From Zooshikella harenae (GTDB taxonomy: Bacteria; Pseudomonadota; Gammaproteobacteria; Pseudomonadales; Zooshikellaceae): a stretch of DNA of 64,000 nucleotides. Position numbers and translations under genes: made by a program. Where the stretch lies: positions 1-64,000 of the forward strand of contig NZ_JAGSOY010000011.1 of the NCBI RefSeq assembly GCF_018837975.1, written 5' to 3'. Shown here one piece after another: positions 26,111-34,736 of this stretch (positions are counted from its first letter, which is position 1; each line of letters starts with the position of its first letter). The notes below the pieces were generated by a model. It saw only the letters and a list, made by a program, of their open reading frames with translations, ran no database searches and was not told the DNA's origin.

Positions 26111-28276
26111 ATGATTGAGCAAGCCCAACATGTTTTGAAGCATGTATTCGGTTACGATAACTTTCGTCCATTACAACAGGAAGTGATTACCAATATCGTA
26201 TCTGGTAAGGACACACTTGTTATCATGCCTACAGGGGGAGGTAAGTCTCTCTGTTATCAAATCCCTGCGTTGTTGTTTTCTGGCATTACGATTGTCGTAT
26301 CCCCTTTGATCTCTTTGATGAAGGATCAGGTTGAGCAGTTAACACAACTGGGTGTAAGTGCTGTCTTTTTGAATAGTAGCTTGAGTGTTCAAGAGTATCA
26401 GCACAATATTGATATGATCTTGCGTAAGGAAGTGAAGCTCATTTACTTAGCGCCAGAAACACTCTTGCAAAGTAAAATTTTATCGCTGCTTTCTACTATT
26501 GAGATTGCTTGCGTCACGATTGATGAAGCGCATTGTATTTCCGAGTGGGGACATGAGTTTAGGCCTGAATATCGTCAGCTCCTTCAGTTAAGAAGCATAT
26601 TCTCTCATGCGGTCTATGTTGCACTGACAGCTACCGCTACTCCTCAGGTTCAGAAAGATATATGTAATAACCTGAACTTAGATGACCAAAATACATTCAT
26701 TGCTAGTTTCAATCGAACGAACCTATTTCTTCAAGTGTTACCTAAAAAAAATCCTTTGCAACAAACATCACAGTTTCTGCAAAATTTTAAGCAACAATCT
26801 GGCATTATTTACTGCTTAACCCGACGGCAAGTTGATGAACTAACAGCTCATCTACACTATCAAGGCTACTCTGTGTTGCCTTATCACGCAGGTCTTAGTG
26901 ATGAAGAGCGAGCAAAAAACCAAGATAGATTTATTCGGGATGATGTCAGTATTATCGTTGCAACTGTAGCATTTGGCATGGGTATAAATAAGCCTAATAT
27001 TCGCTTTATTTTGCATTATGACTTACCAAAGAACATAGAAGGCTATTATCAGCAGATTGGGCGAGCTGGGCGAGATGGTTTACCGGCCCAATGTTTGTTG
27101 TTATTTGGTTATAGTGATATTCAAAAACTCAGGTACTTTATTGAACGGATGACAGAGCATGAACAAACCCATGCAATTACACACCTTCAAGCAATCATAG
27201 GGTATGCTGAGACGGAAAACTGTAGACGCGAAATACTCATTAATTATTTTGGTGAAGATTATTCCACTGATAATTGTAAGCTATGTGATAACTGTCTTTC
27301 TGAAAAAACACCGAAGACTGATGTTACTGTGGCTGCTCAGAAGTTTTTATCTTGCGTAAAGCGAACAGGCGAAATTTTTGGTGCATCTTATATTGTGGAT
27401 GTGCTTAGAGGTTCGAATTCAGCTAAAGTTATCAGCAATAACCACCATCAGTTATCGACTTACAACATTGGGCTAGAGTACAGCAAAGATACGTGGATGT
27501 TACTTGCGAGACAATTTATTCAGCAGGGTGTTCTTGTCCAAGACCTACGGCTAGGTGGTCTGAAGCTTAACGCCAACTCCTGGTTGGTTATGCGAGGACA
27601 GAAGGTTGTACGAGCACGGTTTACGTCTTCTGCTAATCGCAGTAATAAACTATTAGATGAGCTTAATTATGATCAGCTTCTTTTTAGCCAACTAAGACAA
27701 TACCGAAAAGAATTAGCGGATAAAATGGATGTACCGCCATACACAATATTTTCTGATAAATCACTTCAGGAAATGTGTATATATTATCCACAAAACGAAA
27801 CAAGTATGCTAGCAATCCATGGAGTTGGTGATGCTAAGTTTGAAAAATATGGTGAAGAATTTTTAGAAATTATTATCCATTACTGTGCTCAAAATAATAT
27901 TCAAGAAAAGCAAAAAAATATATCGAAGTTAAGTAAAATAAAGAAGCGTAAAATAGACACTCGTAAGTATATTGTAGTGAGTGAGCGATATAATAACGGA
28001 GAGACAATTGACCAGTTGAAGAGTGAGTTAAATGTGACTCGAAATACTATTTTGAGTCACCTATATCACTTTATTATGGATGGTGGTAAATTGCGCCAGG
28101 ATAACGAGTTACTTGCACTTTCTGGGCTTTCTAAAGCGCAAAAAGAGCAAGTAATCTCACTATTTGATGAATTAGGGTTTGAACGATTAAAGCCTATTTA
28201 TCAAGCTTGTAGTGAAGACGTTAGTTACGATGAATTGCATATATTGCGTATTTACTACCTGATACAGGCTTCATGA
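26111..28276 (+). CDS. recQ: ATP-dependent DNA helicase RecQ
   Basis: The 721-residue SF2 helicase has the Q motif (FRPLQQEVI), Walker A MPTGGGKSLCYQ with K45, the DEAH-type box DEAHCISEWGH, motif III TATATP, motif V ATVAFGMGINKPN and motif VI QQIGRAGRDG. The RQC region carries the zinc cysteines (ENCRRE ... CKLCDNC), followed by a winged helix, an HRDC domain (about 520-600) and an extra C-terminal helix-turn-helix (about 620-720) of the kind found in longer RecQ proteins. E. coli RecQ has 609 residues. It unwinds DNA 3'-5' in RecF-type repair and fork processing. It is monocistronic. I see no LexA box in the 80 bp upstream. Confidence 0.95.
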   Translation: MIEQAQHVLKHVFGYDNFRPLQQEVITNIVSGKDTLVIMPTGGGKSLCYQIPALLFSGITIVVSPLISLMKDQVEQLTQLGVSAVFLNSSLSVQEYQHNIDMILRKEVKLIYLAPETLLQSKILSLLSTIEIACVTIDEAHCISEWGHEFRPEYRQLLQLRSIFSHAVYVALTATATPQVQKDICNNLNLDDQNTFIASFNRTNLFLQVLPKKNPLQQTSQFLQNFKQQSGIIYCLTRRQVDELTAHLHYQGYSVLPYHAGLSDEERAKNQDRFIRDDVSIIVATVAFGMGINKPNIRFILHYDLPKNIEGYYQQIGRAGRDGLPAQCLLLFGYSDIQKLRYFIERMTEHEQTHAITHLQAIIGYAETENCRREILINYFGEDYSTDNCKLCDNCLSEKTPKTDVTVAAQKFLSCVKRTGEIFGASYIVDVLRGSNSAKVISNNHHQLSTYNIGLEYSKDTWMLLARQFIQQGVLVQDLRLGGLKLNANSWLVMRGQKVVRARFTSSANRSNKLLDELNYDQLLFSQLRQYRKELADKMDVPPYTIFSDKSLQEMCIYYPQNETSMLAIHGVGDAKFEKYGEEFLEIIIHYCAQNNIQEKQKNISKLSKIKKRKIDTRKYIVVSERYNNGETIDQLKSELNVTRNTILSHLYHFIMDGGKLRQDNELLALSGLSKAQKEQVISLFDELGFERLKPIYQACSEDVSYDELHILRIYYLIQAS

Positions 28277-28296
28277 TTGTTAGTCAATATTTTGGA

Positions 28297-28332
28297 CTAA
28301 CTACAAACTCTAGAAATGATTCATGAAGGGTA
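28297..28332. repeat. Short repeat unit preceding copy C
   Basis: ACAAACTCTAGAAATGATTC followed by ATGAAGGGTATA matches, with two differences, a unit at 61062-61087. A shorter match lies at 19363-19380. In this case it sits just upstream of structured repeat copy C. Confidence 0.6.
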
Positions 28333-28339
28333 TAAAATC

Positions 28340-28640
28340 CATTTTCTAAAGTACCTTTGTTCTATGTCTGCATAACGCCCCTCGAACACGAAGTGAATCT
28401 TTCCTTGGAGGCCGCTGTTTGTAAAGATAGTGATTGCGACAAACCGTTCGATGCGCATTATCCAGACTTTGTCTACCCATTGCGCACATCGAAATACCAC
28501 AGATGTTCATTCAATTGTGATTGAGGTATAGCAAGATGAGGGTTTGCAGTGCTTGAGTTGATTTGTGGAACAGGTGCTGGGAGCACAGTGAGTAGTAGAG
28601 ACCAGGGATGGTCTTCTGCTGCGGGAGGAATAAATTAATT
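28340..28640 (+). repeat. Structured dispersed repeat, copy C
   Basis: Forward copy about 80 percent like copy B by eye. Shared segments are CCATTTTCTAAAG, TCGAACACG, TTCC-TGGAGGC, TTCGATGCGCATTATCCAGAC, CATCGAAATACCACAGATGT and CTTGAGTTG. Hairpins are GTGCT-GGG-AGCAC (28574-28586) and GACCA-GGGA-TGGTC (28600-28613). The first hairpin has been replaced by unrelated sequence that still pairs (GTTTGT at 28417-28422 with ACAAAC at 28439-28444). The tail (TCTTCTGCTGCGGGAGG, AATTAATTCATGC) is shared with copy A. Confidence 0.8.
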
Positions 28641-28788
28641 CATGCGCTGCATTGGCACAAATTCATCACGAATTATTTTTATATGCAATTGCCTTGGGTA
28701 TACATCGAAGTATCACGGCTGTTCATTTAATAATGACTGAGGTATAGTAAAATTTTTTTACTTATATAAACTAACTAATGGATAGAGT

Positions 28789-29253
28789 ATGAAAATTTAT
28801 AAATTATTTTTAATAAGTACTGCCTTGTTGTCACAGATTGTATCAGCAGATGTATTGAGGTTTTATCAGGTCAATGAGAGTAGCGAAAAGCTTTGTGAAG
28901 AAGCTTTATTAGGTGATACTAATTTAATTGATCAAAAAATAAAAAATAACTTGGTGAGTATTGTTAATGTTGATCCTGATAAAAGTTTTAATGTTGATTC
29001 GACAACTAAAGATGAGAATAAATTGGTTATTACAGGGAAACTTTTTGCTGAACCTGAAGATCCTAATCAAAAATTATTAGGTGTTACATTGCATGCAATA
29101 AAGAAAAATTCAAGTGAAACACTGATTAAAACTGAAGTTAATTTAAAATATAATACTCCACAGTTAATTGCGGCGCTTTGTAATAGTAAGAATAGTGAAT
29201 CGAAGGAAATGGAATCATCTGAGCTATGGTTTGCTACGTTAACTAAAAATTAA
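28789..29253 (+). CDS. Small secreted protein, unknown function
   Basis: The 154-residue product begins with a signal peptide (MKIYKLFLISTALLSQIVSA, residues 1-20). The mature part is polar with two cysteines (EKLCEEALL and AALCNSKN) that may pair. It contains a beta-type stretch (KLVITGKLFAEPEDPNQKLL) and no recognised domain. It follows repeat copy C by about 150 bp and is the fourth lone secreted unknown in this half of the window. Confidence 0.6.
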   Translation: MKIYKLFLISTALLSQIVSADVLRFYQVNESSEKLCEEALLGDTNLIDQKIKNNLVSIVNVDPDKSFNVDSTTKDENKLVITGKLFAEPEDPNQKLLGVTLHAIKKNSSETLIKTEVNLKYNTPQLIAALCNSKNSESKEMESSELWFATLTKN

Positions 29254-29278
29254 ATATAGTGGGTCTTATGGCAAACTA

Positions 29279-29306
29279 GGGAAAGTGCGTTTAGCACTTT
29301 CCCTGA
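29279..29306. terminator. Hairpin between convergent genes
   Basis: GGGAAAGTGC and GCACTTTCCC are perfect 10-bp arms with loop GTTTA. The right arm holds the last codons and stop of the convergent GNAT gene. There is no T-run, so it is a structural candidate only. Confidence 0.5.
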
Positions 29307-29848
29307 GTGTGGCAGGCAAGCTCGTAGTAGTCATTGTTGTTATAGGTAAATTCTTGAACAACATCAAGCCCAAGTTTTCTAGTATGAGCTTCGAAGGATC
29401 GAGTGTTGATTTTATTAATAAATGTGACCAGTATAGGATAACGTTTGGACATTTCCTTTTTGGCGAAATGAAATATATTTTCTAATGTACCACTGCCTCG
29501 AAGGTGTTTATCAATACATACAGGACCGTATTGGTATGAGTTTTCGATGCTAAGTGTTTGTCCAAAGTAGGTTAAATTTGGTAAATCCTTAATCATGTGT
29601 GCGAACATTGGCCAACTTGACCAAAATTTCCAAGATGCAGCCATCACGTAAGCAACCACTGTTTCTCCATCTTTTGCAATAAATAGCCCTTGCTCTTCTT
29701 GAATTAAGCTTGTTAACTGTTCCTTGGTAAAAGCTGTTGTCACAAATCCACTTTCTTTATCCTTTTCATTAATAGAATCAATTTGGTATTTATAATGAAG
29801 TGCTAAGGTACTATCAATATCTTCGGGCTTGGCTATCTTTAACTGCAT
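29291..29848 (-). CDS. GNAT-family N-acetyltransferase
   Basis: The 185-residue protein starts MQLKIAKPEDIDSTLALHYK, the usual beta-1/alpha-1 of GNAT enzymes. LFIAKDGETVVAYVMAASW forms beta-2/beta-3, and YQYGPVCIDKHLRGSGTLEN carries the acetyl-CoA loop (R-G-S-G), followed by FINKINTRSFEAHTRKLGLD, which fits the end of the fold. The substrate is unknown. The stop codon lies inside a hairpin that separates it from the convergent secreted-protein gene. It appears monocistronic. Confidence 0.82.
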   Translation of the reverse strand: MQLKIAKPEDIDSTLALHYKYQIDSINEKDKESGFVTTAFTKEQLTSLIQEEQGLFIAKDGETVVAYVMAASWKFWSSWPMFAHMIKDLPNLTYFGQTLSIENSYQYGPVCIDKHLRGSGTLENIFHFAKKEMSKRYPILVTFINKINTRSFEAHTRKLGLDVVQEFTYNNNDYYELACHTQGKC

Positions 29849-29948
29849 ATGTAATTCGCTTGATTAGTCTTAAGGTTTAGCTGCAGTATATCATAGTATA
29901 TAAATCGTATACCATAATAGATAGAGTAAACTTTGCTCCGTTATTGTG

Positions 29949-30320
29949 TTAATAAAGTTGATTCAGCACGGAAGAAGCATAAATTCCAAGAAAAGTTAGT
30001 GTACCTATATTGAGTAATACGGAAAGCCAAAAGATGACCTGAAAGGATGTCTTTTTCGTCTTATGATTAAATACCTGCTGACCTAACATGGCGCCAGGCC
30101 AACCTCCAAGAACAGAAAGCAGGTGTAAAGTGTTTTCACTGATTCGCCAACGACCTTTTTCTGCTGCAGATTTATCTACTTTATAGATAAAGAAGGTCAC
30201 TAAACTTATAATACCGTATAGTATACTAATGTAATAAGGAACTTTATTGGTAAGTGTTAGATATCCAATAAGTATACTAAATATAAAAATGCTAATGATT
30301 GAATGTCTGTATTTCTTCAT
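29949..30320 (-). CDS. DUF1294 small membrane protein
   Basis: The 123-residue protein has four hydrophobic segments. Between the second and third it shows the DUF1294 signature: IYKVDKSAAEKGRWRISE, then LHLLSVLGGWPGAMLGQQ and NHKTKKTSFQ. Members are inner-membrane proteins of unknown role, sometimes fused to cold-shock domains; this one is the membrane domain alone. It is monocistronic, with short AT-rich spacers on both sides. Confidence 0.85.
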   Translation of the reverse strand: MKKYRHSIISIFIFSILIGYLTLTNKVPYYISILYGIISLVTFFIYKVDKSAAEKGRWRISENTLHLLSVLGGWPGAMLGQQVFNHKTKKTSFQVIFWLSVLLNIGTLTFLGIYASSVLNQLY

Positions 30321-30452
30321 GGTGCTGATAGATTATATTTTACTGCGTATTAAAACTATTTTATGAGCATAGTGTGGATAATACAGAGAATTCTCTGTTA
30401 CTGCTGTCTATTAGAGCTCATAATGAAACGCAGTATACAAGTTATGATATTA

Positions 30453-30842
30453 TCAAGTCTTATAAATGACTGCTTTGCCATGTCTGAGTTCCAGGCCTGT
30501 ACGTGTTGTTTTATTTAGCCCTTTAACAACTAAACTGTACGAGTTATCAATCATTCTTTCTATTTCACCTTTTGGCAGTGAACCATCAATGATTATTGTA
30601 TTCCAATGCTTCTTATTCATATGGTAACCAGGTTTAACGGCTTCAAAGAGATCTCGAAGTTGACTTGCTTCAATGGGATCGCATTTTAAATTAAGGTTAG
30701 TGATACCATCCTTCGATGAAAGGAGTGCGAACATTTTTCCTAATACTTTGAAAACGGCTACGTCAGATCCAAAAGGGTAATCTTCTACAGTTTCTGGTTT
30801 TGTTAAGATGTACTGTTTGAGTTTTGATGTCGTAAGCGTCAT
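30453..30842 (-). CDS. MmcQ/YjbR family protein
   Basis: The 129-residue protein shows the layout of the YjbR/MmcQ fold: LKQYILTKPETVEDYPFGSD at the start, VFKVLGKMFALLS, LNLKCDPIEASQLRD, GYHMNKKHWNTI and a C-terminal MIDNSYSLVVKGL. The fold is CyaY-like and was proposed to bind DNA in E. coli YjbR, but the function is not well established. The spacing to neighbours suggests an independent unit. Confidence 0.9.
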   Translation of the reverse strand: MTLTTSKLKQYILTKPETVEDYPFGSDVAVFKVLGKMFALLSSKDGITNLNLKCDPIEASQLRDLFEAVKPGYHMNKKHWNTIIIDGSLPKGEIERMIDNSYSLVVKGLNKTTRTGLELRHGKAVIYKT

Positions 30843-30985
30843 TTATTTTACCCCTAATTGTTAGTCTGTTCACTAAGTTGATCTATCATTTAAATTAGTT
30901 TTTAGCTGATGATGGTATCAGATAGAAGCGTTAATCTTTTAATAATATAATCTGTCCATGTTAATGTTCAAAGGACTTCAATAAG

Positions 30986-31522
30986 ATGTATATTAGAGAG
31001 TCAAAAAATGAAGACATAGAAGACATTATACATATTCATACGGTGGCTTTTGGTCATGATAAAGAAGCTGAACTTGTTGTTAACTTACTTAATGATCAAA
31101 GTGCTCAACCTATCTTATCACTATTAGCCTTCGTTGAAGATTTAGTTGTTGGCCATATTTTATTTACGAACTGCTACTTACCTGGCACAGAGCGAGATGT
31201 GTCTTCTGTATTACTTGCTCCTCTTGCGGTAATTCCTTCACACCAAAAGCAAGGCGTTGGGGGACGGTTAATAAAGCAAGGGCTTGATACACTCAAGGGT
31301 AGAAAGACTGAGCTTGTATTTGTGCTAGGGCATCCAAGCTATTATCCACGTTATGGGTTTTCCCCTGCAGGCTGTCAAGGTCTCCAAGCTCCTTATCCAC
31401 TACCTGACCAGCATGCTGATGCATGGATGGTTCAGTCATTGGTGCCTGAAGCTATAAACTCACTTGAAGCTAAAGTTGTATGTGCTGATGCGCTTGATAG
31501 ACCTGAGTATTGGCGTGAGTAA
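30986..31522 (+). CDS. GNAT-family N-acetyltransferase (YhbS-like)
   Basis: The 178-residue protein matches the COG3153/YhbS type: MYIRESKNEDIEDIIHIHT at the start, GHILFTNCYLPG, LLAPLAVIPSHQKQGVGGRL containing the acetyl-CoA loop (Q-x-x-G-V-G-G), LVFVLGHPSYYPRYGFSPA and the late WMVQSLVPEAI. The substrate is unknown. It is followed by two small hairpins before the convergent small membrane protein gene. Confidence 0.88.
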   Translation: MYIRESKNEDIEDIIHIHTVAFGHDKEAELVVNLLNDQSAQPILSLLAFVEDLVVGHILFTNCYLPGTERDVSSVLLAPLAVIPSHQKQGVGGRLIKQGLDTLKGRKTELVFVLGHPSYYPRYGFSPAGCQGLQAPYPLPDQHADAWMVQSLVPEAINSLEAKVVCADALDRPEYWRE

Positions 31523-31575
31523 AAGCTTACTTTAGCTTTTACCAAAAGTGTTAAGTAGATGCCATCCTGGCATCT
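31521..31575. terminator. Two hairpins between convergent genes
   Basis: AAAAGCT-TACTTT-AGCTTTT (31521-31540) is followed by AGATGCCA-TCC-TGGCATCT (31557-31575). Both lie between the GNAT gene and the convergent small membrane protein gene and could stop transcription from either side. Confidence 0.5.
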
Positions 31576-31585
31576 GCTACATTGA

Positions 31586-31810
31586 TTAGCTTAAGGGTTT
31601 GAATGTGGCTGCATCAATAATGCACCAGATGTGTAATGGGATAGCAATAACTAAAGGAATAAGTAGAAATGATAAGCCATAAGCGCCACCCGTAAAAATG
31701 AAGAATAAAAGGGCAGCTAACAAACGGCCTTGAACCAGCTGACCCAAGCCGGGAATGAAAAAGCTACATAATGCGGCTATGACATTACCGCCAGAACCCT
31801 GTCCTGACAT
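31586..31810 (-). CDS. Small membrane protein
   Basis: The 74-residue protein has a soluble glycine-rich start (MSGQGSGGNV), the motif FFIPGLGQLVQGR and two membrane segments (LLAALLFFIFTGGAYGLSFL and PLVIAIPLHIWCIIDAA). A PGLGQ--QGR motif before hydrophobic hairpins is common in TM2-like and related small membrane proteins of unknown function. It is monocistronic. Confidence 0.7.
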   Translation of the reverse strand: MSGQGSGGNVIAALCSFFIPGLGQLVQGRLLAALLFFIFTGGAYGLSFLLIPLVIAIPLHIWCIIDAATFKPLS

Positions 31811-31914
31811 ACTTATACCTCTGTAAAAAGCAATTTACGTTATTTGTTTATTCTATCATGAAGGATTTACTTATAAAGTATGGTCTTTGTATATATTTGT
31901 ATATTTCAGAATAG

Positions 31915-32042
31915 TTAATGATAGTCTATAGCCTTATGTTTTTCTTGTACTCGACCCTGTAAAGCTTGAACTTTGTTACAAAAACGATGAGAAATGTTTC
32001 TTGGTTGTCCGTTAATTGAAAGTAATCGGCAGAACGACTCAT
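31915..32042 (-). pseudogene. Possible remnant of a small basic protein gene
   Basis: On the minus strand one frame ends NGQPRNISHRFCNKVQALQG and RVQEKHKAIDYH at a TAA (31915-31917). It has protein-like composition but no start codon in frame; the only nearby ATG (32042) is in a different frame (MSRSADYF...). A single frameshift would join them into a product of about 42 residues. The family is not recognised. The rest of the 31811-32223 gap is AT-rich without visible features. Confidence 0.3.
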
Positions 32043-32223
32043 GATGTTTATTCTACTATTAATAGGATAAGGTTTTTGTAATTATTTCTATGGTTCTCTA
32101 ATGTATGGACTTATCCTAATGAAAAAATTAACAGGTAATTGCTAGGTAATAAAAAATTGGAAAGTACTTTTAATGTTAAGAAATACCAGTAAGTACTATA
32201 AAACTATAGTTTATAGGTGATAC

Positions 32224-32541
32224 ATGATGAAATATTTATTAACAGGGTTGCTGGTGGTTTGTTTAAATTTAATGACTAGTTTAGCTACGGCTAAAAATGA
32301 TAAGCATCATGATAACTATAATAGTTTACCTCCAGGGTTACAAAAGAATGTAAACCGTGGGAAGCCATTACCACCAGGGTGGCAAAAAAAATTCGCAAAA
32401 GGTGATACTTTAGATGATTCAATCTATATTCGAGGAAAAGTGGTTGTACCTTTAGGTAGAGATGGTGCGATTACTATTAATGTGGATGGCACATTTATTA
32501 AATTGTATGAACATACCCGAGAAATCATTGATATTTTTTAG
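32224..32541 (+). CDS. Small exported protein of the RcnB/CigR-like type
   Basis: The 105-residue product has a signal peptide (about residues 1-23, ending LATA), then the repeated motif LPPGLQKNVNRGKPLPPGW followed by QKKFAKGD. The C-terminal YIRGKVVVPLGRDGAITINV leads into a THREIIDIF-like ending (actual HTREIIDIF). This LPPG-x4-RG-LPPGW lead and the TREI-DI end are typical of periplasmic RcnB-superfamily proteins, including those annotated as CigR. The role is unknown for most members; metal or envelope regulation has been proposed for some. It is monocistronic and ends 8 bp from the convergent umuC. Confidence 0.75.
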   Translation: MMKYLLTGLLVVCLNLMTSLATAKNDKHHDNYNSLPPGLQKNVNRGKPLPPGWQKKFAKGDTLDDSIYIRGKVVVPLGRDGAITINVDGTFIKLYEHTREIIDIF

Positions 32542-32549
32542 GTTCGTAT

Positions 32550-33818
32550 TTATTTAACTTGCACTCGTTTAATTTGGTTCCAGTTACTTAAATAGTTTGG
32601 TGATAATTGTGTGCGTGACATTCGCCACGCTTGTTGAATACCATTGCTTGCTAAAAAAAGGCCATTGGTAAATTGGTGATTAATCGCATCAACGGTATTC
32701 ATAAGTTGTAATGCTGACGTGCTATCATATTGTGTTGAAAAAAAATCGTGCTGAACCAAACGCGAATCACTCAAATCGCAAAGCATGACACCTGCTTTAG
32801 CATAAGCAAACCCTGGTTGATAAATTGCCTTTAAGCCTTTTAGTGCGTTTTGGACCAGCAAGCGAGAGTCCATAGTGGGATAAGGTAATGGTATAAATAC
32901 ACTGCGTCTGTATTGGCCTTGACGATCAAAAGGACTGGTTCTGATGAAAATCATGATGGTTTTTGCTGTAGACCTTTGACTACGGAGCTTTTCAGCTGCT
33001 CGTGATGTGTAGCTGCTGATAGCCTCCTGAAGGTCTTCTAGGCTAAAAACACGCTTAGAAAATGATCTACTACAGATGATTTGTTGTTTATCGGGGGCTT
33101 GATGTATGAGCTCGATACAAGGCTCGCCATTGAGTTCTCTAACGGTGCGTTCTAATAGCACATTAAAACGTTTACGAATTTCTTTTGGTGGAATACACGC
33201 TAAGTCATAAGCGGTAGATAGGCCCATTGCTTGTAGTTTATGGCTTAATTGACGACCAACTCCCCATACCTCTCCCAAAGGCATTGCCTTGAGTAGCATG
33301 GTCTCCTGGCCAGGCTGGACTTCATACACGCCGTTATACTCAGGATGCTGTTTAGCATAATGATTGGCCAGCTTAGCCAGGGTTTTAGTAGGCGCGATGC
33401 CAATGCTCATGGGGAGGCCACAATATTGTGCTAAAGTGACTCGAATTTGTTGACCATAAAGTATGGCACTTGATGAACCTGCATAGAGGTTAGTTAAGTC
33501 CAGAAAGGCCTCATCAATGGAATAAACTTCTACATAAGGTATGAAGCTTTCCAATATACTCATCAGCCGTTGAGACATTGCTCCGTATAGACTGTAATTG
33601 GATGAGAATACAGCAACATTATGTTGCTGAATGATGTCACGAGCTTTGAATACAGGAACACCCATACCAATACTTAAAGCTTTAGCCTCTGCAGAGCGAG
33701 CGACAATACAGCCATCATTGTTGCTGAGAATAACAATAGGGTGATCTGCTAAATCAGGTCTGAATACCCGTTCACAACTGGCATAAAAATTATTAGCATC
33801 ACAGAGTGCAATAGTCAT
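32550..33818 (-). CDS. umuC: Y-family DNA polymerase V catalytic subunit UmuC
   Basis: The 422-residue protein has the Y-family palm and finger motifs: LCDANNFYASCERVFRPDL (first catalytic Asp), VEVYSIDEAFLDL (Asp-Glu pair), PMSIGIAPTKTLAKLANHYA, the helix-hairpin region GEVWGVGRQLSHKL and a little-finger domain with ICSRSFSKRVF. Length equals that of E. coli UmuC. With UmuD' it would carry out error-prone synthesis across lesions. A LexA box lies 17 bp upstream of the start. No umuD precedes it here, unlike the usual umuDC operon, so its partner must be encoded elsewhere or be missing. Confidence 0.93.
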   Translation of the reverse strand: MTIALCDANNFYASCERVFRPDLADHPIVILSNNDGCIVARSAEAKALSIGMGVPVFKARDIIQQHNVAVFSSNYSLYGAMSQRLMSILESFIPYVEVYSIDEAFLDLTNLYAGSSSAILYGQQIRVTLAQYCGLPMSIGIAPTKTLAKLANHYAKQHPEYNGVYEVQPGQETMLLKAMPLGEVWGVGRQLSHKLQAMGLSTAYDLACIPPKEIRKRFNVLLERTVRELNGEPCIELIHQAPDKQQIICSRSFSKRVFSLEDLQEAISSYTSRAAEKLRSQRSTAKTIMIFIRTSPFDRQGQYRRSVFIPLPYPTMDSRLLVQNALKGLKAIYQPGFAYAKAGVMLCDLSDSRLVQHDFFSTQYDSTSALQLMNTVDAINHQFTNGLFLASNGIQQAWRMSRTQLSPNYLSNWNQIKRVQVK

Positions 33819-33834
33819 AAGGGAGTTAGTTGTA

Positions 33835-33850
33835 CTGTATGTAAGTACAG
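33835..33850. promoter_or_regulatory. LexA (SOS) box of umuC
   Basis: CTGTATGTAAGTACAG fits the gammaproteobacterial LexA consensus CTGT-N8-ACAG exactly and is palindromic. It lies 17 bp before the umuC start, close to where the promoter must be, so the gene is almost certainly SOS-induced. Confidence 0.9.
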
Positions 33851-33949
33851 TATAGCTAGTATGGAAATATAGAACAATATTTGCGCATTGTTATGGTACT
33901 TTGATAACAAAGAGTTAAACACAGGATTGATTAGTAACAGGTAGCTCAC

Positions 33950-34651
33950 TTGAATATTACAGATTGGGAAAACCGGTTCACCGCATACCTACAAAAACAG
34001 TTAAATGACGCTGAAGATAAGTCTCATGACCTGTGTCATGTAAAGCGGGTGTGGAACACAGCGAAAGGTATTATGAGTGAAGAAGGTGGGAATAAACTGG
34101 TAGTTATTGCGGCTTGTTATTTCCATGATATTGTTAATTTGCCTAAGAATAGTCCTGACAGGCATTTGTCATCAGCTTTAGCTGCCCAAAAAACACTTTC
34201 CATTTTAGTTGAAAGCTTTAGTGACTTTCCTAAAGCTTATTATGATGATGTTGAGCATGCAATTTGTGCCCATAGTTTTAGTGCGGGAATAAAACCAACA
34301 ACGCTGGAAGCAAAGATTGTACAGGATGCTGATCGAATAGAGGCTTTAGGGGCCATTGGTTTGGCAAGAGTATTCTATGTTGGGGGGCTAATGGGGCAAG
34401 CATTATTCGATGGAAATGATTTATTTGCAGATACCCGTGAACTCAATGATCGTCAGTATGCGCTTGATCATTTTCAACAGAAACTATTGAAATTGCCTGA
34501 AACAATGCAAACAACAACAGGTCGGAAAATAGCGATTCATAATGCAAACTATTTAATTGATTTTATGGCGAAACTGTCCAGTGAAATTAAAGGAGAGCAT
34601 CATACAAAAGATCCTGAGGTGATTACTCGCTTTGGATCGATGTTTCTGTAA
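33950..34651 (+). CDS. HD-domain phosphohydrolase (YedJ-like)
   Basis: The 233-residue protein carries the HD metal-binding set: H of HDLCHVKRVW, the HD pair in ACYFHDIVN, a later H in HAICAHSFS and D in IVQDADRIEALGAIGLAR. Order and spacing fit the COG1418/YedJ-type HD hydrolases, which act on nucleotides or related phosphates. The start is TTG at 33950, preceded by a weak AGG. No nearby ATG would keep the N-terminal helix. It is divergent from umuC and monocistronic, followed by a terminator at 34670. Confidence 0.85.
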   Translation: MNITDWENRFTAYLQKQLNDAEDKSHDLCHVKRVWNTAKGIMSEEGGNKLVVIAACYFHDIVNLPKNSPDRHLSSALAAQKTLSILVESFSDFPKAYYDDVEHAICAHSFSAGIKPTTLEAKIVQDADRIEALGAIGLARVFYVGGLMGQALFDGNDLFADTRELNDRQYALDHFQQKLLKLPETMQTTTGRKIAIHNANYLIDFMAKLSSEIKGEHHTKDPEVITRFGSMFL

Positions 34652-34669
34652 TTGAGATTAATTAAAAAA

Positions 34670-34715
34670 CGCTAGCCTGATCAGAGAAAAAATGGCTAGC
34701 GAATTTTAAGTTTTA
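34670..34715. terminator. Terminator after the HD hydrolase gene
   Basis: CGCTAGCC and GGCTAGCG form an 8-bp stem with a 16-base loop, followed by AATTTTAAGTTTT on the plus strand. The AT-rich left flank could allow use by the convergent deacetylase gene as well. Confidence 0.65.
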
Positions 34716-34736
34716 TTGTAAAAGTGAGTGAGATGT

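Noticed and set aside
23680-28640. CRISPR array
   Set aside because: The repeated blocks are long, few and not regularly spaced, with no spacers and no cas genes.
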